DNA of 64,000 bases from Mauremys mutica (lineage: Eukaryota > Chordata > Testudines > Geoemydidae), in NCBI RefSeq assembly GCF_020497125.1, contig NC_059073.1:20667225-20731224 (forward strand), in the 5' to 3' direction. Under the pieces are notes generated by a model, which did no database searches, was not told the DNA's origin, and saw only the letters and a program-made list of their open reading frames with translations. A program made the position numbers and the translations under genes. This document shows, piece after piece, positions 1 to 10,952 of the stretch. Within the stretch, counting starts at the first letter, position 1; the number at the start of each line of letters is the position of its first letter.

Positions 1-1516
1 AGAAAATAACCCATTGTGGGAACCCTGAAGTATACCGCAAATTTAGCTGCATGGTTGGCTTCCTCTTCTGAATTACACAGTGATAATGAGGATTTTGTAC
101 CTAATAAAGACTGACATTTCAATAGCTTGCAAGGGGCTTCACCGCTGACATCCCTAGCCCCAGACGCCAATTGTCATTTTTAACCATCAGGAAAATTCCT
201 GAGTAATACAGGAATCCAGATATCCATTCTCGGGGATTATTTTTGGCTTGAAGTCGAATTACCTTTGCCATTAAACACACCTTTCAGTTCGGCACTTCAA
301 CTTTGCTCAAGGAGATGTGGAAGAGCATGGGCTTGATGCCGCAATTCTGCACACAATACCCATTTTACGTTACATTCCCACTGCCTGTTTCTAATCACAT
401 GCAACTTTCTTGCAGGAAATGGAACAGGATACACAGTAGTATGTGTGTTTTGCAATCTGTTTAGGAAACAGATTACCAGTCAATGTCTCCCTGGTACAGT
501 TAAAGGATTGTTTTACTGGGTCAGCAGAAACCAAACTGCAGCAGGAATAGTTAAGAGCGGGGAAGATGTGCATCTCATTATAAGCAGAGGATTGGATTCC
601 ATTGTTTATTAGTTTTATTTATTCATGTTCAGCCCTAAGCAAGGCTTTCCATAGCCTGCTCCTCCCCACTTGAACATACAACATGGGTAAGGAGAAGTGG
701 TGGAGCTTTTACCTCCAGACAGTGTTAAGATCATGTGTGGGTTGTGCTTGCTCTTTGGCAAGGAGCTTGCCCCCAGTGACAAATGTAGTTACATCGACCC
801 TGCAGCATAGAGATGGACTGGCCTCCTGCTGCTTGTTTTCCTGCCTCTGGAACAGAGAGAAGGTTTATATTTGTTGAGCATATTGAAACACTGGGTCTGT
901 TTGAACAACAGCAACCAAATGAATCAGACTACAGGCCTTCCCCCCCCCTCCCCCCCGAGATAAATATCCAATTTTACAGTGAACAGCCAATGAATCACCA
1001 AAACCAGGTTCGTTAAAGATCCTGTAGCATCCTAAATCTAGTTACATTCACATCAAGGGACCCAGCGCCCATATCTGAGTAGCTGGTGGGGTTCTGAGCA
1101 CAGGGAAAGAAATCACCTCCTCTAGCTCAGCTACAAAGCCATGCTGCAAAGACTGGCTCAGCCTAATGATTTAAGTGTCCGTCTGTAGCCCCAAGGCATG
1201 GCCTGGGGGAAGATTGGAGGATCTGCCCAGAGGTGGCACTTCTTGCCTTGCCCAACACTACTTCCTGCCACACTCCAAACCCAGAAGGTTAACAGTTCCA
1301 GGCTCTGGAGGATCGAAAGTGAAAGCAACTCCCAAACCCGAGCCCCCTTCATCAATAATGCCCTGCTTTTTCAAGCCAAGTGGACCCTAATTCAAACACT
1401 TCTGCTCACAAGTGCAGCAGTAGCAAGCTCAATCAGAGGCATGCTTCTGTGTAAGCATGTGCCATGTCATTGCTTGGCATCATTTTGTTCTTTACAAATC
1501 TTTGCTGATAAGAACT
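1..1516. other. Unrecognised non-coding sequence
   Basis: I see no gene and no repeat family that I recognise here. A cytosine-rich run lies near 939-956. Reading frames are short and show no domain or plausible splice structure. It could be intronic or intergenic. Confidence 0.5.
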
Positions 1517-1802
1517 CATAGGTCCTGTGGTGAGCTGGAGCCGGTTCGCAAGAACCGGTTGTTAAATTTAGAAGCTGGTGTAGAACCAGTTGTAAAGGGG
1601 CCAGCGGGTGAGCAAACTCCGGTCCGCGGGCCACATCTGGCCCACGGGACTGTCCTGTCTGGCCTGCCTGAGCTCCCAGCCCCCGGCCCTTCCCCCTCCA
1701 GCAGAACCCCAGCGCTCCGCACTGCTGGCGCCAGCGCTCTGGGCAGCTCTGGAGCTCCTGCTGCTTTGAGCAGCATGGTAAGGCGGCCAGGCTGAGGCTA
1801 GG

Positions 1803-2095
1803 AGGAGGGGTTGGATAAGGGCCAGGGAGCGGTTGGAGGGGGTGGAGGTTCTGGGGGTGGTTGTCAGGGGACAGGGGAGTTAGGTAGGCGTGGGAGTTCC
1901 AGGGGTCTGGGGGGGGGGTGGATGGGGTTGGGGAAGTTAGGGGACAGGGAGCAGGGTGAGTTGGGTAGGGGGTGGGGTTCTGGGGGGGCAATTAGGGTGG
2001 GGGGGTCTCAGGAGGGGGTGGTCAGGGGACAAGGAGCACTTCTGAGGGGGTAGTCGGGGGCAGGAAGTGGGTTGGGGTTGGATGGAGGGCGGGGG
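1803..2095 (+). repeat. Guanine-rich tract with G-quadruplex potential
   Basis: The plus strand has many runs of four or more G separated by short spacers. The complementary strand supplies proline-rich open frames that are an artefact of composition. It lies inside the hAT element at 1525-2329. Confidence 0.6.
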
Positions 2096-2126
2096 AGACA
2101 GGCACGTGGGGCTTGTACTCACCGTG

Positions 2127-2300
2127 CAGTTCCCTACCGGGTCTTCGGCGGCACTTCGGCGGCGGGGGTGTGTGTGTGTCTTCACTTGCTCCAGGTGAAG
2201 GACCCACCGCTGAAATGATGCCAAAAACCCGGCGCGAGTGAAGGCACACACACACACACCCCCGCCACCAAAGTGCCACCAAGGACCCAGTAGGGAACCA
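2127..2300. repeat. Imperfect inverted repeat containing GT/CA runs
   Basis: Positions 2127-2186 are an imperfect reverse complement of 2237-2300, with about 50 bases between the arms. Both arms carry a CCCTAC..GGGTC block, a GGCGGCACTTCGG-like block and a (GT)n or (CA)n run. The arms could form a hairpin of about 60 bp. It lies within the right half of the hAT element. Confidence 0.75.
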
Positions 2301-2337
2301 CTTATTAGGATTTTGGGAGCTCATCACTGCATAGGTC

Positions 2338-3003
2338 CATTACCATATAGACACTTAAAGGTTTGATTTCCCCTCCCCCAATATGTGTTCCCTTGTTTTA
2401 GTAGGGTTCCTAAAGCAGATTGTACAATCAATGGTGGAAATATGTATTATACACTTGAAATGAAATTCAGAAGTCCACCAACACGATTAAAATACTTCTG
2501 ATCTTATTTACAAAACCATGTGCAATCTTAGCAAATGTCATTGGAGCCAATATGGTTATCATACATACTATCCTAATAGTCTATGAAGTGTCACGTCATC
2601 CTTTTGGAGACTCTGTCAGTCCAGATCATTTCACCAGCTGTGATTTTGTTAAAGTGGATTGCATTAAAATATCAAACACATACCAAAGAATGTAATTCTG
2701 ACCAAATGAAAACTACTAGGTATGAAAATTCAAAGATAGACCCAGGGGAGTAGCTGAGTGTCTTTCATCGTTCTAAATGAGTCCCCTTACAATGCCAAAT
2801 GCAAACGGTGTTAAAAACAGTGTAACCATCCAACAGATATATTATATATGAATTTAAACAGCCCCAAATGGACAGCAATATTATCCCTTACATTCTACTT
2901 TATGGCATGAGGGAAATGAAATATTTATTTTAAAATGCAATTGAGTCACATTGTAGATAAACAAAAAAATGAAGCATGCTGTTCCAGCTCCCAATGGATT
3001 TAA
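2338..3003. other. Unrecognised AT-rich sequence
   Basis: There is no coding frame and no recognisable repeat. Composition is AT-rich and stop codons are frequent in all frames. Confidence 0.5.
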
Positions 3004-3175
3004 TGTTTTACACTTACATAGCACCACTTATAATAAACCTGACAACACACCTGCAGGTATTGCTATTAGCCATTGGTAACAGGAATGTGACTTGCCCAAG
3101 GTCACACAACAAGAGTTGGAAATCGAACCTAGAAACTGTCCTGTCCTCCTGAACTAAGCACTAGATACACCTATC
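3004..3175 (+). repeat. MIR/L2-like ancient repeat fragment
   Basis: It contains the block TGACTTGCCCAAGGTCACAC (about 3091-3110) followed by a GGAAATCGAACC segment. That is the pattern of the MIR core and of related L2-linked SINEs in amniotes. The copy is diverged and has no visible target duplication. Confidence 0.6.
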
Positions 3176-3180
3176 TAGTC

Positions 3181-3750
3181 AGGTTCTTATCCTACATGTA
3201 GAGGTCCATGTTTTTCACAAATATGAAATAAAAGAGAAAAACAACATATAAAATGCCATAAAACAAAAAAACTCAGCCCCTAGTGGTGGCTCCTTTCCTG
3301 CCAAGCTGGGCCTGGCTCCCTGCTCCAGATGTTGTGACCTGGCACTGGGCAGTGCTACAACCTTGTGCATCAGGTTGAAACTTCTAGAGCGAGTAGCCGG
3401 GCCCAACCCCATGGGACAGAAGCCTCTGCTGCGCAGTGAGTATGGCACAGGCTCACTCTGCACATACATCCAGGGCCTCCTCCCCACAAGGGGCAGGACC
3501 CAACACCCTCTTCCCTCACCCACTGTGTGTATAAAATGGATACAATGAAGTTACTCAAAAGTCCTGAAAAATAAAACAAAATAAATAAATAAAAAGAATG
3601 TCCCGGGGTGTTAACCAGACCCTTCACCAGGGCAGCTGACAGTGATGCTAACAGTCATCACATCGTGCTATATAAGATTACTAACTCATGCAATCGCATA
3701 TATCTCTGCTCTTCCATGGTCCTTCCACGTCATTCCATTAGCCTGCTTGT
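3181..3750. other. Unrecognised sequence with an A-rich stretch
   Basis: No gene is visible. An A-rich, AATAAA-containing stretch runs from about 3566 to 3600. Confidence 0.4.
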
Positions 3751-3754
3751 TCAC

Positions 3755-3900
3755 CTGCTGTGTGTAGTCCAAATCCTAGTCTGTGAGCTCTTGGGGGCAG
3801 GGACGGTCTACGTATATTTTGTTTGTGCAGTGCTTAGCCAATAAGACTTAATCCCTGGATCCTGCTCAGGGTCCAATGGAGCTTCTACAATAGAAATAAA
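3755..3900 (+). repeat. MIR/L2-like 3' tail fragment
   Basis: It contains a 'GTGAGCTCTTGGGGGCAGGGAC' -like segment followed by a TTTGTGCAGTGCTTAGC block and a run ending in an AT-rich tail. The same pattern recurs at about 11650, 16320 and 31745. It is read as the 3' part of an old MIR-like SINE. Confidence 0.5.
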
Positions 3901-4553
3901 TAATAACAATGTTGCATAAAAGGGTACTATTGTACCCTTTGATTGAACAGCACCAAAAATTAGCAGTTATAAAAATGATCCAGCTATTTTTTTCAAGCTA
4001 TGTTAGTCTTTAATAAAGGTGTATATAAAGTCACATTTAGACTTGGCTTCGAGTAATATCCCATGATATTGCTAATTGATTTTTCTTACTTTCTCAGCCC
4101 ACATGAAAGCAATGCTGTTGGGATTGCTTAGGGGGGAGTACTGTTTGTTGCCACAAGAGCTGCGTGGCTGGCAGCCAACAGAGCAATTGCTCCGCGTGCC
4201 TAGAATGATAATTGAACTAATGGTCCTTTCTTTATTTTTAACCTTGATATTAGCACTGATACAGCCTTCTGTTGCCAGAGTGACAGATGAGGCCATTTGA
4301 GTTAGATTGATTACTAAGGCATCACGTGCGAAGAGTGCAGGAGAAAGTGTAATGGGCATCTGTGATGCTGGCAGACCAGGTGCCAACTCTTGCCAAAGTC
4401 CCCATGTCTCAATTGAACACTGACAACTACAGAGCTGAGATCAGCCTAGCTCACCTGTGTCTTAGTACTATTAAAACAGGTGTTAGCATTATAAGAATGT
4501 GTTTTAGTTTTTAGACTTTATTAAATGCTTGTGCATTGCTGCATGGATTAATC
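3901..4553. other. Unrecognised sequence
   Basis: No coding exon or repeat family was recognised. Confidence 0.4.
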
Positions 4554-4556
4554 TAA

Positions 4557-4851
4557 GGGCAGGTCTACACTACGGGGGAAAATCGATATAAGATACGCAA
4601 CTTCAGCTACGTGAATAACGTAGCTGAAGTCGAAGTATCTTATATCAAATTACCTACCGTCCTCACAGCGCGGGATCGATGTCCGCGGCTCTCCATGTCG
4701 ACTCCGCTACCGCCGTTCGGGTTGGTGGAGTTACGGAGTCGACAGGAGCGCGTTCGGGGATCGCTATATCGCGTCTAGATGAGACGCGTTATATCGATCC
4801 CCGAGAAATCGATTGCTACCCGCCGATACGGCGGGTAGTGAAGACGTACCC
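4557..4851. mobile_element. PIF/Harbinger-type MITE with multiple internal hairpins
   Basis: The element is 295 bp, begins GGGCAGGTCTACACTAC and ends GTAGTGAAGACGTACCC, which are inverted repeats with three mismatches. It is flanked by TAA on both sides (4554-4556 and 4852-4854), matching the 3-bp TWA target duplication of Harbinger elements. It has no transposase. Nearly the whole interior is made of inverted repeats: 4585-4612 with 4618-4646, 4756-4802, and 4816-4838. It is much richer in CpG than its surroundings. Confidence 0.75.
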
Positions 4852-4969
4852 TAAGTTATAAGCTCTGTATTCCCTATTGTAAGGTAATATCTGAGTGGTT
4901 GTATTGTGAGCCTCTGTGATGGTGTAAATCATCAGACAGGAGAGAGACATTAATTAGTGTGAAGTGCTG

Positions 4970-5990
4970 GTTTCCAACAAAAGATGTTATGTCCTGCCCA
5001 ACAGGAAATGTCCATCAACACCACAAACTATTGTAGGATGTTAAACAGGACAAAAAATGTTTGTTGTTCTGCCCTCCCCTTCTTCAAGTGGATTCCTCCT
5101 GTCAGCTGGGTTTGCAGCTCAGAGCACATGGAAGGAGGGAAAAAATAACCCAAACAAAAGGAACCAATGAGCTCTGTGCTGCTTGGACTCTGGGAAGCAA
5201 GGTTTTCTAGGCATAAGCAAGAGATCACCAGTTGCTTAGCCTAGGTTAACCCTAAAATACATATAGAGCTTGCTTACTATAGAAGCTTCTGTTATCTTTT
5301 GAAACTTAAGATTGTAACTCGTTTTTGTATATATGTTTACCTGCTTTAACCTTGTAAATAATTGTCTTGTTTGCTTTTTCTATTTAATAAATCTCTATAT
5401 AGTGCAGGGGTTCTCAAACTGAGGGTCGGGACCTCTCAGGGGGTCTTGAGGTTATTGGGGGGTTGTGAGCTGTCAGCCTCCACCCCAAACCCCGCTTTGC
5501 CTCCAGCATTTATAATGGCGTTAAATATATTTAAAAGTATTTTTAATTTATTAGGAGAGTCACACTCAGAGGCTTGCTATGTGAAAGGGGTCGCCAGTAC
5601 AGAAGTTTGAGAACCACTGATATAGTGTATTATAGGATTGGCTACAAGTGTCTTTAGTGTGAGATCTATGGTGCAATTGATCTAGGGTAAGTGACTTGTC
5701 CTTGGGACTGGAAGTAACCTGAATATTGCTGTGATTCTTGGTGTAAAGTACCACCGGTCACAAAGGGATGCTCACTTGGGTGGCAAGATATAGTGGAGTA
5801 CCCAAATGGATTGTCTGTGACTCCATGTTTAGGCTGTTATAGTGCCTGAGGAGCTTACACCTGATAATTGATTGGTGAAATCTAAGGATAAGATTCACAA
5901 CCAATTTGGGTTTTCTGCACTGGTTCTTAACAGTCTGCTCTGAGGTTGGCATTCAAGCTCTTGGGTCGCTACTGGCAGTGTCAGAGGACC
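4970..5990 (+). mobile_element. Probable LTR of a retrotransposon, interrupted by a MITE
   Basis: The sequence has an AATAAA polyadenylation signal at about 5387-5392 preceded by a T-rich region, and on both sides of the inserted MITE it reads as one continuous segment resembling an amniote LTR. I could not identify clean TG..CA ends or a target duplication, so the limits are approximate. The MITE at 5405-5619 lies just downstream of the AATAAA signal. Confidence 0.4.
5405..5619. mobile_element. hAT MITE (215 bp) with perfect 8-bp target duplication
   Basis: The target duplication ATATAGTG is at 5397-5404 and 5620-5627. Termini are CAGGGGTTCTCAAACT on the left and, reverse-complemented, CAGTGGTTCTCAAACT on the right, a near-perfect 16-bp inverted repeat. 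There is no transposase frame. The terminus and the nnnTAnnn target suggest the Buster branch of hAT. Confidence 0.9.
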
Positions 5991-5995
5991 CACCC

Positions 5996-7085
5996 AGTCT
6001 CATGTGATGACTGGCACAGTCTGGGAAATGGGAGGCTGTTATTATTCATCACTAATACAGTAGCAGTGCTTAGAGACTAACAAATCAGAGCCTCCTGGTG
6101 CTGGACTTCATACAACATTCAAAAATGACAGTTCCTTTCCCAACGGGCTTGCAGTCTATAATGTAACACCGTGGTCAATGAGGTGAGAATACGTGCTGGG
6201 AAAAATTCATCCGAAACTCAAAATCAGGATAATCAACAATGTCAAGACTTTTCTTTAAGATCAGTAATCGGGCTGCTGTGGTAAATAGCAATAGCAAAGC
6301 AGCTCCTAGTCACGTAGCCTGACACTTTATAAAGCCACTCAAGTATGGCTGCCAAAGTTTCCAGATGCACTAGCAGGGAGTAATTCTCACTTATTCCAGT
6401 TACTACTATGATATGATCTCTCTTCTTGGCTACAGCACCGCCTCCCTCTCTCCCCACCCCTCCTCCCTCCACGCCCTCCTTCCCCACCTCCAATGCTGTT
6501 TTCTACTTCAGGCTCTCTCTTCTGTTTGCATGTACATTTCCACCCACAAATGGCATATGAGTTGAGGATGGTGGATTTGAGCTCTCACACTGGAAAAAGG
6601 AAAGGAGGGAAATATATTTTAAACGCACAATAAATGTGATGTCATGTCAGTTAATTAAGGAGATTGAATAGTTTTGAAACAGGCATTGACATCTAGCCAC
6701 ATTCTTTAATGGCAATTTTTATGAAATCCAAACATTGAGAATGACTTTATGGGACAAGAAGAAATAATGTCATGGTGCTACATACAAACAAAAGAAGGAA
6801 GCACTACCTTCCCTCCAATACAGTCAGTATGTTTGTTACAAAGCACAACTCAGCATAAGCAAGAAAGTTCAAGTTCAGGCTGATACTCCATCTCTAACTT
6901 GCTGTTGCTGTACCCTTTGGCCCAAATCCTACCATCTCTTCCACAGTCTTCCCAACCTTCATGATTGTATTGCAGGTCTAACCTTATTTCATGTTTAACT
7001 TAAAGACCTAGCTCCTGTAGACATTAACTGCAAGAGACTCTCAGCTTCCACTTAAAATAAAATTAAGTTCTCAGCCTTCATGGTT
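5996..7085. other. Unrecognised sequence
   Basis: No coding exon was recognised. A C/T-rich stretch at about 6430-6495 gives a glycine-rich minus-strand frame that is compositional. Confidence 0.45.
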
Positions 7086-7091
7086 TGACAG

Positions 7092-7510
7092 ATCCCAAGG
7101 CCAGAAGGTACCACTGTGATCATCCAGTCTGATCTCCTGTGTAACACAGGCCAGAGAGCTTCTCCAAAATAAGCCCAAGAGCAGATCTTTTAGGAAAAAC
7201 ATCCAATCTCGATTTAAAAGTTGTCAGGGATGGAGAATCCACCACAACCTTGGTAAATTGCTCCAATGGTTAATTACCCTCACTGTCAAAAATGTACACC
7301 TTATTTCTATTCTGAGTTTGTCTAGCTTCAGTTTACAGCCATTGCATTGTGTTATACTTTTTTTGCTAGTTTGAAGAGCCCATTATTAAATATGTATTCC
7401 TCATGTAAATACTTGTAGACGGTAATCAAGTCACCCCTTAACCTTTCCTTTGTTAAGCTAAATAGACTGAGCCCTTTCAGTCTACCACTATCATGCCACA
7501 CTCGCAAATT
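7092..7510 (-). mobile_element. CR1 LINE fragment, 3' UTR and end of ORF2
   Basis: The minus strand encodes the end of a CR1 ORF2 (GLSLFSLTKERLRGDLI motif around 7420-7470), continuing into a 3' UTR ending near 7092. The phrase corresponding to '[12 protein letters not shown]' is shared with the CR1 copies at 44.5 and 47.9 kb. It is 5' truncated and has stop codons, so it is inactive. Confidence 0.8.
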
Positions 7511-7559
7511 CCTGAGCATAAAGTGTTTTGACTTTGTACAAAATGTCACAATCTAGCAG

Positions 7560-8170
7560 AAATCCAGCCTTCCTTCAATCACTCATTAGATATACAAAAG
7601 CAGCATTGCATGCTCTTTGCCCACATCACCAGCATGGACAAAAACACTCCAGCACATCGTCCTTTCAAACTCTTCATCAACATGCAAAGGGGTGCATGCC
7701 TTGACCCTACCAGAGAGTCATGGATTCTCAGGATTGAGCCAGAACTGGGAACCTCATTATGTGATGCCTGGTGTACATCGTCAGCTGTGGTCACTCTGGC
7801 TGGCACAACCTTCCTCAATAGACTGTGTGTGCTTGATGGGATAGGTATGGAGGAAAGAAGCCAGGATGGAGCAGATAAGAGCAGAGACAGGCTGGAGTCA
7901 CAGGAACAGAATAGTCTATAACCACTAGAAAACACTCACCTCCAGAACCTGGAATTGAACCCAGGAGTCCTGACTTGCTACTCTCCTCTGCTATGAGTAA
8001 ATAGGTGTGAACCGCATTAGTGTGTGCCTCATCCTCCACCTCTAATGATTGAATCAAGTAGAGGAAGTATTGCCAATTCTCATGACTTTATCACAACTCT
8101 AGTGATTTGGTGATTTTTTTAACTCTCTCATAAAAAGACAATGAGAGGCACCAACTCAGGAATTTTCCAT
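7560..8170. other. Mostly unrecognised; MIR-like fragment near 7936-8000
   Basis: A 'GGAATTGAACCCAGGAGTCCTG' -like stretch near 7951-7972 resembles a MIR segment. The rest shows nothing I recognise. Confidence 0.4.
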
Positions 8171-8174
8171 TAGT

Positions 8175-8310
8175 CAAGATGGCCACCATATCCCACTACT
8201 GTCAATTGGACTGAAGCCAGCAAGATGGCCACTATATCCCACTACTGTCAATTGGACTGAAGCCAGCAAGATGGCCACCATTTCCCATCAGTCTATCTGA
8301 AAGTGGGAGT
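8175..8310 (+). repeat. 46-bp tandem repeat, about 2.5 copies
   Basis: Units start at CAAGATGGCC at 8175, 8221 and 8267, an exact 46-bp spacing. The first two units differ at one or two positions and the third diverges after about 20 bases. No domain or known minisatellite family is recognised. Confidence 0.9.
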
Positions 8311-8689
8311 GAGGATGCCCTTAATAAAGCTGGTGGCCATCTTCCATGTTTTCAGTGAGATTTAAGCCATGCCCCCAGGCAAAATGGCTGCCAGGCTATG
8401 GTTCAGGAGGCTGGGCAGGACATGGGGACTGTGAAGAGACATAGAAATGTGGATGGGAGGAATGAGGGGGAGCAGGGCACTGGTGGGATGCTGGAGCAGG
8501 AGGCAGATTTAGGGTTTATAGGGAAATGGTGTGCAGGGGATGTGAGGATATGAGGGAGGCTAAAGGAGGGCAGAAGGTGGTGATGGAGTGGGAGATGGAG
8601 GGATCAGATGGCAGCTCCCTCAGCCTTGAGGGAGTGGTTCAGAACAGAAGTCCCCTCTTAGAAGCCAGGGGCAGGCAGTGTCACCCTGT

Positions 8690-9399
8690 TGCCAACTCTC
8701 ACAAACTGATTGCAAATCACAAGATTTTGTCGCCTGCAAAAGGAACTATTATGATAGTGTGAGCATAGAATCATAGAATATAAGGGTTGGAAAAGACCTC
8801 AGGAGGTCGTCTAGTCCAACCCCGTGCTCAAAGCAGGACCAATGCCCAACTAAATGATCCCAGCCAGGGCTTTGTCAAGCCTGACCTTAAAAACCTCTAA
8901 GGAAGGAGATTCCACCACCTCCCTAAGTAACCCAATGATAGGGGCTGGACATGCAGGCAGACCTTGGCGTGAGAGCCTTGGGACTGAGACTACAAAACTA
9001 CATTGCCCCTGAGTCCTGCCTTCATGTATAGCTCTATAGCAGAATGGGGGGGCGCGGGAGGTGGGGAAGTGGTACTGTTGGGTCCCAGGCAGAGAAGCCC
9101 TGAGGCAGTGGGAGGCAGAGAAGTGTTGCTGCTGGATCAAGGCAATAATAAGAAATGGATGGCAGTTCCGCTATCTAAGGGGTGAAGAAGGGATAAGTGA
9201 AGTCCTCATCTGAGCAGCCCAGAAGAATCCTGCATTTTTGTGTATATTAAAGATGTTGTAACCAGAAATTACCACACACACATTGGCAGATGAGTAAAAA
9301 ATGAAATTCACAGACTCAAAATCTTTTTTTTAAAGAAAATCTCATGTTGTTTGAGGGTCTGCCTCATGATTTTTGATCTCTTGAGGTTGGTAACGCTGT
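8690..9399. mobile_element. Probable hAT-like element split by a CR1 tail
   Basis: A left segment with GTTGCCAACTCTCACA near 8690 and a right segment ending GAGGTTGGTAACGCTG near 9399 look like inverted ends of one element. A second similar left end, TATTGCCAATTCTCATGAC, occurs near 8069. The interior contains the CR1 tail at 8767-8937. The target duplication is not clear, so the limits are tentative. Confidence 0.4.
8767..8937 (-). mobile_element. CR1 LINE 3'-end fragment
   Basis: The sequence begins ATAGAATCATAGAATATAAG and runs into 'GGAAAAGACCTCAGGAGGTC', the reverse complement of a CR1 3' end with the ATTCTATGAT tail. It is short and non-coding. Confidence 0.85.
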
Positions 9400-9763
9400 A
9401 AAGGATAACAGCTACCTTTTACTCGTGACAGAGGTCTGTGCTGTGGATCTGAAGAGCTGAATCATGCTTATGACCCAAGTATGGTTCCACGTGATGGAAT
9501 TTCTGTTTTTTCTCCTTTTTAAAAAAAGTTAGGAAATGACATCCAAAAAATACTTATTAAAAGAACAATATTAAGGTTGCAAAATCAAACACTTCAAAGT
9601 TTGGAAATGCGAGGACTTCAGCACAAAGCATATGCACAAGGGAATCGAATGAAGGTGTCACTGTCAACTTTAATTCTGGCATTTCCTAACTTCTGAGTGC
9701 TTGACTACCTTAACCGTCTGTTAACAAAGGGGGTTTCTATATATGCAATATTAGTATAATATA
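9400..9763. other. Unrecognised sequence
   Basis: No coding exon or repeat family was recognised. The stretch is AT-rich towards the right end. Confidence 0.4.
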
Positions 9764-9770
9764 TAGTGAG

Positions 9771-10921
9771 TGGCAGTGTTATTATGACATTCCAGGGTGC
9801 AAGCCAGACCAGTGAAGGGCTGTGACTCCCTTGCCTTGCAACCTAGTTTGGTTTGGTGTTGTAACTCCCAACCTGGGTTGCTCACAAACAGCCTGCTAGC
9901 ACACAGTTCACACCCTGAGTGTCTGTGCATATCTACAGTCCTGGTCAAGCAGCTCTGACCCCAGCAGCCTGTCAGTACGTATCAATCATACTCTGGCTTC
10001 CACCAGCTTTGGCTATCACATGCAGGGTGATCCCAACACACTCCCAGTCCTGGATTTTCCCCCAAAAGTTGTACTCTACACCATCCAGGCATCTCCAGGA
10101 CAGTCCCGATATATGAGATCAGTTGCCCCTCTAACGGGTCAATATTCAACATTTTTCCACTTTACTTGGAATTACCCACACAGATCACAACCCTGTATTA
10201 GTTTGATTAAAGAACAACACAAGTTTATTTAACTACAAAGAGGTAGATTTTAAATGACTACAAGTAATGATGCATTAAAGTCAGAAATGGTTACAAGAAA
10301 AATAAAGATAGAATGCAAAAAGAACAGGAGTACTTGTGGCACCTTAGAGCCTAACAAATTTTGGTTCAAGTTGAAGTCCCTTACCATGTGTTCCAGTAAC
10401 ATTGCTGACCAAATTCTCAGCCCAGGATCTGCTTCCAAGGTCCAAGGTCTTCTTAGGTGAAAAGAGAGAGATGGGTCATATGGGAGATAACTTGGCACGT
10501 TTTGCCCCTCATTTTTATAGTTCAGTCACCCTTTAAACTGCATTTTCCTGAGGTTGGTGATAAAGTTATTTCTAACTGAGAGCAAGGTGACATGGAGTCT
10601 GGTAGAGAAGAGGTGTTATGCTGTTGTTTGTCAAGAAACAGATCTGTTTGTTCCTGCCCACTTTCCCTGCCAAAGAATGGCTACCTGATAGGTGATGGCC
10701 CATCAGCTTTGAAGACACCTGGCTAGAGGCGTCAACTTTTTCTTTGTCTTTGAGAAATAGATTTACCAACTTCCCAGACTTGTTGCTACATACATTTCAT
10801 TTCACCATGATATTACTGAGCAGTAAGTTATTACATTTTGAATGATACCTTAAAAGGCACATTTTGTACAAGGATTTTTAAAATAGTGCTTAGGGTATGA
10901 TTATAGGGGTGCATTCTGTCA
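9771..10921 (-). mobile_element. Solo LTR (1.15 kb), minus strand
   Basis: In plus orientation it begins TGGCAG and ends CTGTCA, giving TG..CA termini. TAGTGA occurs at 9764-9769 and again at 10922-10927, consistent with a 6-bp target duplication with one extra G at 9770. On the minus strand there is a TATAAAA box at about 10512-10518 and an AATAAA signal at 10224-10229, in the correct order for U3-R-U5. No internal retroviral genes adjoin it, so it is a solo LTR. Class (ERV or Gypsy) is undetermined. Confidence 0.7.
10318..10362 (-). mobile_element. Short Penelope-like 3' fragment inside the LTR
   Basis: The plus strand reads AACAGGAGTACTTGTGGCAC followed by CTTAGAGCCTAACAAAT, similar to the 3' end of the Penelope-like element at 29.75 kb (CTTGTGGCACCTTA..ACTAACA). 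It interrupts the LTR at 9771-10921, so it inserted later. No target duplication was identified. Confidence 0.6.
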
Positions 10922-10952
10922 TAGTGATCCACTGGTTAAGAGTACTCTATTG

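Larger units (their letters stand above)
1525..2329. mobile_element. Non-autonomous hAT-type DNA transposon with 8-bp target duplication
   Basis: The element is bounded by a perfect 8-bp direct repeat, CATAGGTC, at 1517-1524 and 2330-2337. Its left end reads CTGTGGTGAGC and the right end, reverse-complemented, reads CAGTGATGAGC, so the termini are imperfect inverted repeats. An 8-bp duplication is the hallmark of hAT transposition. No transposase frame is present, so it must have been mobilised in trans. Inside it are sequence from about 1600 that looks like the start of a second hAT-like family (GGGTGAGCAAACTCC), a guanine-rich stretch, and an inverted repeat near the right end. Boundaries are firm; the family name is not. 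Confidence 0.8.
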
